From: a virus | IMG/VR virus record: IMGVR_UViG_3300008266_000822 | Span: 1 to 36,806 of that record | DNA length: 36,806 nt | Reading direction: 5' to 3' (one strand) | Part shown: piece by piece, positions 25,186-32,732 of the stretch | How positions within the stretch are numbered: the stretch's first letter is position 1 | How the letters are laid out: the number at the start of each line of letters is the position of its first letter | Made by a program: the position numbers and the translations under genes | Notes under the pieces: generated by a model | The model's database searches: none | Seen by the model: only the letters and a program-made list of their open reading frames with translations | What the model was told of the DNA's origin: nothing

Positions 25186-26169
25186 ATGTCAAATAATAGA
25201 GATCTTGTTGTTATAGGTGGATATCCTTCTACTGATAGTAGAAAACAAATATTAAAAGATACAATATTAAGTTTAAATCAACATTTTGATATATTACTTG
25301 TAACTCATTATCCTGCAGATATAGAAATACAATCATTAGTAAATTATTATATTTACGATATTAGAAATGAGTTTTTTATAAATGAAAATGTTTATTTTTA
25401 CGTTCATACTCCTAAATTTTATTTAGAATATCATTATGGTGAAAATGGCCATAATCATCACTCATACGCTATATATAAATCTATGATGAGCGCAGTTTCG
25501 TTTATTAAAGATTATTATGATGGATTTTATTATGTAGAAGGGGATTCTATATTTTCTAAAGAAGACATAGAACAACTAAAAAATACCAAATTAGAAACAA
25601 TAAAAAACAATAAAGAAGCATTTTTCTTTTTAATTGATAATTGTATACAAACAATATTTTTCTACACTAAAGTAGATTTTTTCAATAAGGTTTTTCCTAT
25701 ATGTAAAACAGTAGGTGATTATCAAAATTTATGTGGTCAAATCGGAAGTTTTGGAGTATTAGAGAATTTCTTTTATTGTAATTTAAAACAAAACAATTAT
25801 TTAGATAATGCTCTATTAATACAAGGAACTCAAGTCTATGACTATTTTACCAATAGTAAAATAAACATTAACAGACTTAAAGATGATAACAATCAGCTTG
25901 ATATTAAATTATTAAAAATAAAAAACACATCAGATTTTGCTTATTTTTATATGAATAGTATTGATATTGTTCATGAAAATCAATATGCAGATTTATATAT
26001 AAATGATGAATTTATTGATACTATAAATTTACTAAGTCAATATGAATCCAATCCACTCCCTTCTCATTTACAATCAAATAACCATCTTACTATAAGATTA
26101 GGAAATACTGTTATAACATATACAAAAGATCAAATAATTAATAGCAATAGCTTTGTAGAATTTAAATAA
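25186..26169 (+). CDS. Glycosyltransferase-like paralogue
   Basis: This 327-residue protein has the same architecture as its upstream neighbour: a GT-A-like domain (VVIGGYPSTDSR, LLVTHYPAD, YYVEGDS near residues 122-128 as the candidate metal site) and a C-terminal beta-rich domain from about 225. Sequence identity to the neighbour looks low, so the duplication is old. The gene is very AT-rich (Asn, Ile, Lys, Tyr, Phe codons dominate). Function beyond probable glycosyltransferase is not supported. Confidence 0.5.
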   Translation: MSNNRDLVVIGGYPSTDSRKQILKDTILSLNQHFDILLVTHYPADIEIQSLVNYYIYDIRNEFFINENVYFYVHTPKFYLEYHYGENGHNHHSYAIYKSMMSAVSFIKDYYDGFYYVEGDSIFSKEDIEQLKNTKLETIKNNKEAFFFLIDNCIQTIFFYTKVDFFNKVFPICKTVGDYQNLCGQIGSFGVLENFFYCNLKQNNYLDNALLIQGTQVYDYFTNSKININRLKDDNNQLDIKLLKIKNTSDFAYFYMNSIDIVHENQYADLYINDEFIDTINLLSQYESNPLPSHLQSNNHLTIRLGNTVITYTKDQIINSNSFVEFK

Positions 26170-26170
26170 T

Positions 26171-27271
26171 ATGAAATTTACTATAATTACTAGTTTTTAT
26201 AATGGTTCTCATTTTATTTCTAGACTATATGAGAAAATAAAATCCCAAACATATACAAATTGGGAATGGATAGTTACTGACGATTTTTCATCTGATGCGG
26301 AAGATGCTAAAGAAATTTTATCATATATTTCTAGTAGGGATAGAAAGGTAAAGTATGTAGAACAATCTTTCAAAAAAGAAATGTTTTATAACCCACAAAA
26401 TTTTTGCAAAGAAGCAGAAATAATAATACAAGCAGATCAAGATGATTATCCTCTACCTAAAGCATTAGAAGTATACCATCACTTCTTCACCAAATTTCCA
26501 GATACAATAGCAATTGCTGGTGCTGGAAACGCATTTAGAGAAGATGGAAACTGGATGAATTTTCACAATCCCGATTTTACAGACCAAAAAAATATGACTT
26601 GTGGTTATTTAACTTATTTAAGAGCATGGAGAAATAACCCAAATATAGATTATGATTTTAATCCAAATGGTTGGATGAAATATTATTATAATGATTTAGC
26701 TATATTGTGTACTTTAGAGGAACAAGGTAAAATACTTCATCTCCCTAGAAACTTATATTATTATAACTATAGAGAAAATTCTATATCTCATACCTTCTAT
26801 GCAAATGAATCTGTAGATGAAGGTAGTGAATTAATAAAAAAAGTTAATAATAGGCGTATTAATAAAGATATAGATACATTTAATAGATATTTTGAACCTA
26901 TTCATAAAGAATCTTTATGTTTAATGGATCATCATTTAAATAATGTAAATACTCAACAAAAAATAGTTTACTTAGATAGACAATTAGATTTTAAAAAATA
27001 TTCATTACTTAAAGAATTATTTTTTGATCATGAATTAAATATAAATAAAATAGATGGAGATGAGGATGCATTAGTTTGTGTATTAAGAGATGAATCTGAT
27101 CTAGATTATTTTTTAAATACTGATAGGCAATACAACATAAAAAAATGCCAACTTGTAATTTGGAACCAAGCCGAAAATCCATATACTAATATATTATTAT
27201 CTAGAATACCTCAATATTATCAATGTTATTATTTTGCAGCTTATCAATCAATTATTAATATAATAAAATGA
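26171..27271 (+). CDS. GT2 family glycosyltransferase
   Basis: This 366-residue protein opens with the classic GT2 signature: IITSFYNGSHFISR, WEWIVTDDFSSD (about 31-42), and the metal-binding DQDD at 89-92 in IIQADQDDYPLP. Residues about 215-366 are an additional region of unknown role. The family is inverting and nucleotide-sugar dependent; donor and acceptor are unknown. It overlaps the next gene by four bases (ATGA), implying coupled translation with the heptosyltransferase-like fusion. Confidence 0.8.
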   Translation: MKFTIITSFYNGSHFISRLYEKIKSQTYTNWEWIVTDDFSSDAEDAKEILSYISSRDRKVKYVEQSFKKEMFYNPQNFCKEAEIIIQADQDDYPLPKALEVYHHFFTKFPDTIAIAGAGNAFREDGNWMNFHNPDFTDQKNMTCGYLTYLRAWRNNPNIDYDFNPNGWMKYYYNDLAILCTLEEQGKILHLPRNLYYYNYRENSISHTFYANESVDEGSELIKKVNNRRINKDIDTFNRYFEPIHKESLCLMDHHLNNVNTQQKIVYLDRQLDFKKYSLLKELFFDHELNINKIDGDEDALVCVLRDESDLDYFLNTDRQYNIKKCQLVIWNQAENPYTNILLSRIPQYYQCYYFAAYQSIINIIK

Positions 27272-29364
27272 AAATAATTAATGTTACGCCTGGTTTAATT
27301 CCTATTCCCCCAAATGGATGGGGAGCCGTAGAAAAAATTATATGGGAGACACACAATGCCCTATTAGAATTAGGACATGATTCACAAATATTATATTTAG
27401 ATGATGTAAAAGATTATGATGTAGTACATATTCATGTTGCTAATTTAGCTAATTTAGCACATGAACGTGGAATACCATATTATTTTACTATGCATGACCA
27501 TCATGCCTTTTTATATGGAAAAGATTCTACTGCCTATAAAGAAAATTTACAAGCAATCAAGAATGCTAAAAAAGCCTTTGTGCCTGCTAAATTTTTAGTT
27601 GATTACTTTGAAGGAATACCTGAATATTTTTCACATGGAGTAAATACAGACTATTTTACTCCGGGAGAATTTAAAGAACACAAATTATTATGTGTAGCAA
27701 ATAATGGATTTATTCATAATCAAGCCGAAGACAGAAAAGGATTTGGATATGCTATTGAAGCAGCAAAACAACTAGATTTACCTATTACAATAGCCGGACC
27801 AAGTAATAATAAAAACTATTTTGATACCTTCCCTTCAGATTATGATAAATTAACTATTTTATATGATCTTAATGAAGAACAATTAAAAAATATATACAAA
27901 GAACATAGTGTATTTATCCATGCTTCTATATTAGAGGCTGGACATCCTAATTTAACATTATTAGAAGCGTTAGCTTCTGGCTTACCTGTTATTGGAACTT
28001 TTGAGGATAATAACTTACTAAAGGGAATGATAGCTGTAAATCGAGATGTAGATGAAATTGTTGATGCTTTTAATAAAATTAAATTTAATTCACATACATT
28101 ATATTCATCTAGGGCAAGACAACAGGCATTAGATTTATCTTGGAAAAATAGAACAAAAGATTTATTAAAAAAATATGAAGACAATAAAATAAATATGAAA
28201 GATCAATTAATATCTATTTATAAATCAACAAAAAAACTAGGAATACCTTCAAAAGTAAACATTCCTAAATTTAATATTAATTTTATTAATGGTCCTTTTG
28301 CTGAAGTGTTAGACTCACCTTATAAAAAACATAAAGTAAGCTTTATTAATAAAAAAACAAACACAGTAGAATATTCTCAAGAAATAGAAAGTAATTGTTG
28401 GGTTAGAACAAGTAAACAATATTATATAGATTGGAGAATAAAGATTGAAGATGAGAATGGTAATTTATTATATCAACATGATTTAGATCTTAAAGATAAA
28501 AGAGTATATATTGCTTTAGATTCTAAATCATTGGGTGATACTTTAGCTTGGTTTCCATATGTTGAAGAATTTAGAAAAAAACACAAATGTAAAGTTATTT
28601 GCTCTACATTTCATAATTATTTCTTCCAATCACAATACCCAGAAATTGAATTTGTTAAACCGGGAGATACAGTTTACAATTTATACGCAATGTATGTTAT
28701 AGGGTGGTTTTACAATAGTGATGATAATGTTGACTTTAATAAAAATCCTTTTGACATTAAACAACAAAACCTTCAGAAAACAGCATCTGATATTCTAGGA
28801 TTAGATTTTATAGAAGTAAAACCAAAATTAAAAAAGCCATTAGTTGCAAAGAAAAAACAAATTGCTATTGCTGTTCACAGTACAGCACAAGCTAAATATT
28901 GGAATAATCCAACAGGGTGGCAAGAAGTAGTTGATTGGTGTAAAGATCAAGGATATGAAGTAGTAATGTTATCTAGAGAAGAAAACGGATATATGGGAAA
29001 TAAAAACCCAACTGGAATTAAGTATCCTGACTCATTTGATATGGAATCAACTGTAAAAGTACTTAATGAATCTGAAGCATTTATAGGAATTAGCAGTGGA
29101 TTAAGTTGGCTATCATGGGCTACAGATACACCTACAATAATAGTATCTGGCTTTACTGAAGAATATACTGAACCTACTAGTTGTTACCACATTGATGCAC
29201 CTTTAGGTAAATGTAGGGGTTGTTTCAACTCACATAGGCTAGATGCAGGTGATTGGAATTGGTGCCCCGTACATAAAGGAACACAACACCAATTTGAATG
29301 TTCTAAAGAAATATCTTCAGATAGAGTAATAAAAACCTTAGAGAAAATTTTGGTTGTCTCATAA
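27268..29364 (+). CDS. GT4 + autotransporter-type O-heptosyltransferase fusion
   Basis: Residues 1-305 are a GT4-type GT-B domain (PPNGWGAVEKIIWETHNAL, HVANLANLAHERGIPYYFTMHDHH, EAGHPNLTLLEALASGLPVIGT at 223-244). Residues about 325-698 match the Aah/TibC family of strand-loop-strand O-heptosyltransferases. They show a beta domain (NFINGPFAEVL), YIALDSKSLGDTLAWFPY (414-431), QAKYWNNPTGWQEVVDW (541-557), GISSGLSWLSWATDTPT and the C-terminal finger. Four cysteines (C649, C652, C666, C678, in KCRGC, NWCP and FEC) match the iron-binding cysteines known in TibC. Known members transfer heptose to Ser of autotransporter adhesins. In this phage the Ser/Thr-rich fibres are candidate acceptors, by inference. 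Confidence 0.8.
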   Translation: MKIINVTPGLIPIPPNGWGAVEKIIWETHNALLELGHDSQILYLDDVKDYDVVHIHVANLANLAHERGIPYYFTMHDHHAFLYGKDSTAYKENLQAIKNAKKAFVPAKFLVDYFEGIPEYFSHGVNTDYFTPGEFKEHKLLCVANNGFIHNQAEDRKGFGYAIEAAKQLDLPITIAGPSNNKNYFDTFPSDYDKLTILYDLNEEQLKNIYKEHSVFIHASILEAGHPNLTLLEALASGLPVIGTFEDNNLLKGMIAVNRDVDEIVDAFNKIKFNSHTLYSSRARQQALDLSWKNRTKDLLKKYEDNKINMKDQLISIYKSTKKLGIPSKVNIPKFNINFINGPFAEVLDSPYKKHKVSFINKKTNTVEYSQEIESNCWVRTSKQYYIDWRIKIEDENGNLLYQHDLDLKDKRVYIALDSKSLGDTLAWFPYVEEFRKKHKCKVICSTFHNYFFQSQYPEIEFVKPGDTVYNLYAMYVIGWFYNSDDNVDFNKNPFDIKQQNLQKTASDILGLDFIEVKPKLKKPLVAKKKQIAIAVHSTAQAKYWNNPTGWQEVVDWCKDQGYEVVMLSREENGYMGNKNPTGIKYPDSFDMESTVKVLNESEAFIGISSGLSWLSWATDTPTIIVSGFTEEYTEPTSCYHIDAPLGKCRGCFNSHRLDAGDWNWCPVHKGTQHQFECSKEISSDRVIKTLEKILVVS

Positions 29365-29373
29365 TCTTATTAT

Positions 29374-29381
29374 ATATTTAT
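29374..29381 (+). promoter_or_regulatory. ATATTTAT box
   Basis: Lies in the 38-nt gap after the glycosyltransferase cluster, 21 nt before ATG 29403. It may start a new transcript for the small-gene group. Confidence 0.45.
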
Positions 29382-29402
29382 ATACGAAACAAAAACAATT
29401 TT

Positions 29403-29705
29403 ATGACATTACTTATCATTGTACTTATTGTAGCTGGTATTGTAGCTGCAGTTATTTTAAACAGCAAAAAGAAATCTTCATTCCCACCACAAGATGTTGT
29501 ATCTGACAACGGCGCTGATCGTCCAACAGTTGTTCTAGCTGAAACACCAGTATTAGTACCAGTTGAACCTATTGCATCAGATGAAGAACTTGCTACTTTA
29601 AAAGAAGCTAAAAAAAAGGTTTTAACTAAAAAACAACCAGTTCAACAACCTGCAAAGCAATCTGCAAAAACATCTAATAAAAAATCTTCTAAAAAGACCA
29701 AATAA
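29403..29705 (+). CDS. Small membrane-anchored Lys-rich protein
   Basis: This 100-residue protein has one N-terminal membrane segment (residues about 2-20, TLLIIVLIVAGIVAAVIL) followed by a Lys-rich stop-transfer and a Pro/Val-rich spacer. It ends in an extremely basic low-complexity tail (KKQPVQQPAKQSAK...). Topology is likely N-out/C-in with the basic tail facing the cytoplasm. The tail might bind nucleic acid or membrane, but function is unknown. It overlaps the next gene as TAATG. Confidence 0.6.
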   Translation: MTLLIIVLIVAGIVAAVILNSKKKSSFPPQDVVSDNGADRPTVVLAETPVLVPVEPIASDEELATLKEAKKKVLTKKQPVQQPAKQSAKTSNKKSSKKTK

Positions 29706-29959
29706 TGAGTGACGAATCTAAGTTTATTGCTGAAGAAGAATTACTTCAGATTAAATCATTTAAGGCTCAAAAAGATAATATTACTTTTGCTTTAGGTAAA
29801 AATCGCATTGAAAAAGAAACATTACTTGCTTCTTTTAAAAATGTTGCTAATCAAGAGCAGGAATATTATAATAAACTTTCTATTAAATATGGTGATGGTA
29901 GTCTTGATTTAAATACAGGTGAAATTATTCCTTTTAATACCGATGAACAAAATATCTGA
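29705..29959 (+). CDS. Small coiled-coil protein, paralogue 1
   Basis: This 84-residue protein has a long charged helix (residues about 8-60), then a conserved C-terminal signature KYGDGSLDLNTGEIIP. The same plan recurs in the gene at 30183 (KYGTGSINPETGEITP), so the two are paralogues separated by a zinc-ribbon gene. The helix suggests dimerisation. Function is unknown. Confidence 0.65.
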   Translation: MSDESKFIAEEELLQIKSFKAQKDNITFALGKNRIEKETLLASFKNVANQEQEYYNKLSIKYGDGSLDLNTGEIIPFNTDEQNI

Positions 29960-30176
29960 AATATTTAAATCGTGGGTTACTGCTACTAACCCAACACCTG
30001 AACAACAAGCAGTGGCCGAATATCGTGCTACTGTTTGTGATTCATGTGAGAAAAAAACTTACATTACTGCAATTAATTCATTTATTTGTGGTCAATGTGG
30101 TTGTCCACTAAGTAAAAAAGTATTTTCCCCTAAACCAGGTCCTCAAGCTTGCCCATTAGCTAAATGGGAGAAATAA
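29943..30176 (+). CDS. Zinc-ribbon protein
   Basis: I use ATG 29943 (MNKISEIF, 77 residues). It overlaps the upstream gene by 17 nt and replaces an in-frame GTG at 29919 that would add eight unlikely residues. Cysteines C32 and C35 (CDSC) and C49 and C52 (CGQCGC) form a four-Cys zinc ribbon. C54 and C70 are additional. A basic, Pro-containing C-terminus follows (KKVFSPKPGPQACPLAKWE). Proteins of this shape are common in large phages. Nucleic-acid or protein binding is possible, with no specific evidence. Confidence 0.7.
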   Translation: MNKISEIFKSWVTATNPTPEQQAVAEYRATVCDSCEKKTYITAINSFICGQCGCPLSKKVFSPKPGPQACPLAKWEK

Positions 30177-30182
30177 AACGTT

Positions 30183-30452
30183 ATGACACAACTAACACAA
30201 GAAGAATTACAATCAATTAAAGACCTCCAGTCTAAGTACAACCAAACACTATTCGAAATTGGTGTAGCTGAAGCGCAGCGTTTAGCATTGGTAGAGCAAG
30301 CCGAAAAACTTGAAAGCAATAAAAAAACATTGCTAAGTGATCTTGCTACAATTGAACAAAAAGAAAACGACCTAATTAAATCCCTTCAGGATAAATACGG
30401 AACGGGTTCTATTAATCCCGAAACGGGAGAAATCACGCCTATTCAACAGTAA
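30183..30452 (+). CDS. Small coiled-coil protein, paralogue 2
   Basis: This 89-residue protein is a helical paralogue of the gene at 29705: heptad-like charged helix (residues about 4-68) and C-terminal KYGTGSINPETGEITP. Start ATG 30183 has the recurrent context ACGTTATG. Its GC content and codon choice resemble the tail genes downstream more than the glycosyltransferases upstream. Function is unknown. Confidence 0.65.
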   Translation: MTQLTQEELQSIKDLQSKYNQTLFEIGVAEAQRLALVEQAEKLESNKKTLLSDLATIEQKENDLIKSLQDKYGTGSINPETGEITPIQQ

Positions 30453-30476
30453 TCTGCGTTTTATAGTGATTTTTGG

Positions 30477-30484
30477 ATATTTAT
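30477..30484 (+). promoter_or_regulatory. ATATTTAT box before the sheath gene
   Basis: Located 44 nt before the likely sheath ATG (30529), in a 76-nt gap with no other feature. A candidate late promoter for the tail operon. Confidence 0.45.
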
Positions 30485-30528
30485 TATTAGGTCAATCCTA
30501 TTAAAATTTTCAAAAACAATTATACAAA

Positions 30529-30585
30529 ATGGCAGAAAAAATCTTATCTCCTGGCGTATTCCAAAATGAATCAGATCAATCATAG
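30529..30585 (+). pseudogene. gp18: N-terminal remnant of tail sheath gene
   Basis: ATG 30529 opens a frame reading MAEKILSPGVFQNESDQS and then stops. This is the characteristic start of T4-like sheath proteins. The downstream sheath body is in a different frame. The normal roughly 50 residues that follow this N-terminus are absent, so the joint is an internal deletion with frame change. Confidence 0.65.
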
Positions 30586-32104
30586 TTACTACTATGAATA
30601 TTTAACTTCTTTAGCCGCTAAGGATTTCTTCCAAAATGGCGGTCAGACATTATTAGTTACCAGAATTATTAGTGGCAGTGCTAATCTTAGTACTTATGCA
30701 AGTTCTTCAGTAGCTGATATTGATGATGATTCTATTGATAATTCATTTGTACTTGAAACATTAGCTTGGGGCAATCAAATGAACAGTGCTGGTGGTACTG
30801 AAGTTGGTGGTGCCTTACCTAGTGGTAGTGCAATGAATGTTCGTTGGGAAGTTACAAATGTAAATACTGGAAGCGGTACCTTTACTTTAGCAGTTCGTGC
30901 TGGTAATGATAATAATGCTCAAAGGAATTATCTAGAAACTTGGGCTAACTTATCATTAGATCCAATGTTACCTAACTACATTTCTCGTGTAATAGGCGAT
31001 TCAAAACCAGTATATGATGCTACAAACAATATCATCAATTACGTTGGTTCTTACGCAAATGCTTCTCAATACATTCGTGTTAAATCTATATCTAAACCAC
31101 AAGTAGATTCTATTGACAATAACGGTAATTTTAAAGCAACCCAATACAGTGGTAGCCTACCAGCTCTAGGAAGTGGTTCATTTGGGGGTGCTGTTGCAGC
31201 AACAGCTACTGTTCAACTTATGAACGAAAATATTACTACAACTAATATTCAAGGATTTGCTCCGGCTGATTATGTTACTGCTTTTGGTATTTTAACTAAT
31301 AAGGATGAATACCAATTTAATGTATTGCTTGCTCCTGGTGTTGGTTTAGATTGTAGCGCTGCTTCACAATTAATCTCAACAGCTGAAGGACGTGGTGATG
31401 CAATTGCAATTGTAGGAACCGGTGTTTATGGTACTTCAATTTCAGCTGCTGCTAATGCTGCTGCTGGCCAACCAAGCAACTACGCAGCTACTTACTATCC
31501 CTGGGTTCAATTATTCAGCTCAGGTTTAGGTAAAGCAGTATGGGCTCCCGCTCCAACAGTAATGGGTGGTGTATTTGCATTCAACGACCAAGTTGGTGCT
31601 GAATGGTTTGCACCTGCCGGTTTAAATCGTGGTGGTGTTCCTTCAGTATTACGTGCTGAAAGAAAATTATCTCAAAGCGATCGCGATACATTATATGAAG
31701 CAAATGTTAACCCATTAGCTACATTCCCTGGAGAAGGGGTTGTAGTATTTGGTCAGAAAACATTGCAGAAAAAACAAACAGCTCTTGACCGTGTAAACGT
31801 TCGTCGTTTGTTGATTGCATTAAAAGACTATATTGGTCAAGTAGGTAATAATTTAGTATTTGAACAAAACACTAACGTTACTCGCAATCGCTTTTTATCT
31901 CAAGTTAATCCATACCTTGAATCAGTAGTACAACGTCAAGGTTTATATGCTTACAAGGTAGTAATGGATGATTCCAATAATACACCTGATGTAATTGATC
32001 GCAACCAATTAGTAGGCCAGATCTACATCCAACCAACTAAGACTGCTGAATTCATTATCTTGAACTTTAACGTACAACCAACCGGCGCTACATTCCCTGC
32101 ATAA
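30566..32104 (+). CDS. gp18: Tail sheath protein (gp18-like), 5' end damaged
   Basis: The 512-residue frame is the body of a contractile tail sheath. Landmarks are YEYLTSLAAKDFFQNGG with LLVTRI at the start, LNRGGVPSVLRAERKLSQSDRD near residue 352, FPGEGVVVFGQKTL, RVNVRRLLIALKDYIG and VVMDDSNNTPDVIDRNQLVGQIYIQPTKTAEFI near the end. Sheath subunits polymerise around the tube and drive contraction. Real homology begins around 30581, so the ATG at 30566 is unlikely to be the natural start; the natural one is 30529. It is followed by the tube gene, the usual order in T4-like phages. Confidence 0.9.
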   Translation: MNQINHSYYYEYLTSLAAKDFFQNGGQTLLVTRIISGSANLSTYASSSVADIDDDSIDNSFVLETLAWGNQMNSAGGTEVGGALPSGSAMNVRWEVTNVNTGSGTFTLAVRAGNDNNAQRNYLETWANLSLDPMLPNYISRVIGDSKPVYDATNNIINYVGSYANASQYIRVKSISKPQVDSIDNNGNFKATQYSGSLPALGSGSFGGAVAATATVQLMNENITTTNIQGFAPADYVTAFGILTNKDEYQFNVLLAPGVGLDCSAASQLISTAEGRGDAIAIVGTGVYGTSISAAANAAAGQPSNYAATYYPWVQLFSSGLGKAVWAPAPTVMGGVFAFNDQVGAEWFAPAGLNRGGVPSVLRAERKLSQSDRDTLYEANVNPLATFPGEGVVVFGQKTLQKKQTALDRVNVRRLLIALKDYIGQVGNNLVFEQNTNVTRNRFLSQVNPYLESVVQRQGLYAYKVVMDDSNNTPDVIDRNQLVGQIYIQPTKTAEFIILNFNVQPTGATFPA

Positions 32105-32114
32105 GGGGATGTAG

Positions 32115-32137
32115 TTGCTAATATTTATTGATAGCAA
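32115..32137 (+). other. Hairpin enclosing an ATATTTAT box
   Basis: TTGCTA (32115-32120) and TAGCAA (32132-32137) are perfect complements flanking the box at 32121-32128. The promoter-like octamer would lie in the loop. Confidence 0.4.
32121..32128 (+). promoter_or_regulatory. ATATTTAT box before the tube gene
   Basis: Located 26 nt before ATG 32155, between sheath and tube genes, within a short inverted repeat. Confidence 0.45.
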
Positions 32138-32154
32138 TAAAAAATTAAAATAAA

Positions 32155-32643
32155 ATGGCAGTATTAGACGCTAACGAAATAATGTTCACCGCTTTTGAAC
32201 CAAAAGTTCCCAATAGGTTCATAATGTACATTGATGGTATTCCATCATATTTAATTAAAAAGGCATCAGCTCCTGGATTTGAAGCCAATATGATTAAACT
32301 CGATCACATCAACGTTTACCGTAAAGTAAAAGGTAAAGTTGAATGGAATGATATGACTTTAGAATTATACGATCCCGTAACCCCATCAGGCGCACAAGCA
32401 GTAATGGAGTGGGCTCGTTTAGCACACGAATCAGTAACAGGCCGTGATGGATATTCCGACTTTTATAAGAAAGATTTAACACTAGACATTCTAGGCCCAG
32501 TAGGTGATGTAGTAGGTGAGTGGATTATCAAAGGTGCTTATTGCAAAACAGCTACTTTCGGAGAATATGACTGGAGCCAGGGTGATGCTGCAATTACTTT
32601 ATCCTTAACAATCGCTATGGATTACTGTGTACTCAACTTCTAA
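32155..32643 (+). CDS. gp19: Tail tube protein (gp19-like)
   Basis: This 162-residue protein is at the usual length of T4 gp19-type tube proteins. It shows NRFIMYIDGIPSYLIKKASAPGF (residues about 17-40), then KGKVEWNDMTLELYDPVTPSGAQAVMEW and a C-terminal strand set ending LSLTIAMDYCVLNF. These are typical of the tube fold that stacks as hexamers inside the sheath. It is intact, sits directly after the sheath gene, and is followed by a strong terminator. Confidence 0.9.
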   Translation: MAVLDANEIMFTAFEPKVPNRFIMYIDGIPSYLIKKASAPGFEANMIKLDHINVYRKVKGKVEWNDMTLELYDPVTPSGAQAVMEWARLAHESVTGRDGYSDFYKKDLTLDILGPVGDVVGEWIIKGAYCKTATFGEYDWSQGDAAITLSLTIAMDYCVLNF

Positions 32644-32668
32644 AAGATCCTTCATATTTTTTTCTTTT

Positions 32669-32696
32669 GGTGTCTGCTTTCGCAGACACCTTTTTT
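32669..32696 (+). terminator. Rho-independent terminator after the tube gene
   Basis: A 9-bp GC-rich stem, GGTGTCTGC (32669-32677) with GCAGACACC (32682-32690), has a TTTC loop and is followed by T6. This is the clearest terminator in the window. It probably limits readthrough from the abundant sheath/tube transcripts. Confidence 0.85.
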
Positions 32697-32702
32697 CTGC
32701 AT

Positions 32703-32710
32703 ATATTTAT
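32703..32710 (+). promoter_or_regulatory. ATATTTAT box after the terminator
   Basis: Lies just 7 nt after the terminator T-run and 22 nt before ATG 32733. The terminator-then-box order supports promoter function for this motif. Confidence 0.5.
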
Positions 32711-32732
32711 ATATACACAAATAAAATAGTTT

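Noticed and set aside
29919-29942. GTG start extending the zinc-ribbon protein
   Set aside because: It adds MKLFLLIP, with no homology logic, and lengthens the overlap with the upstream gene. ATG 29943 is preferred.
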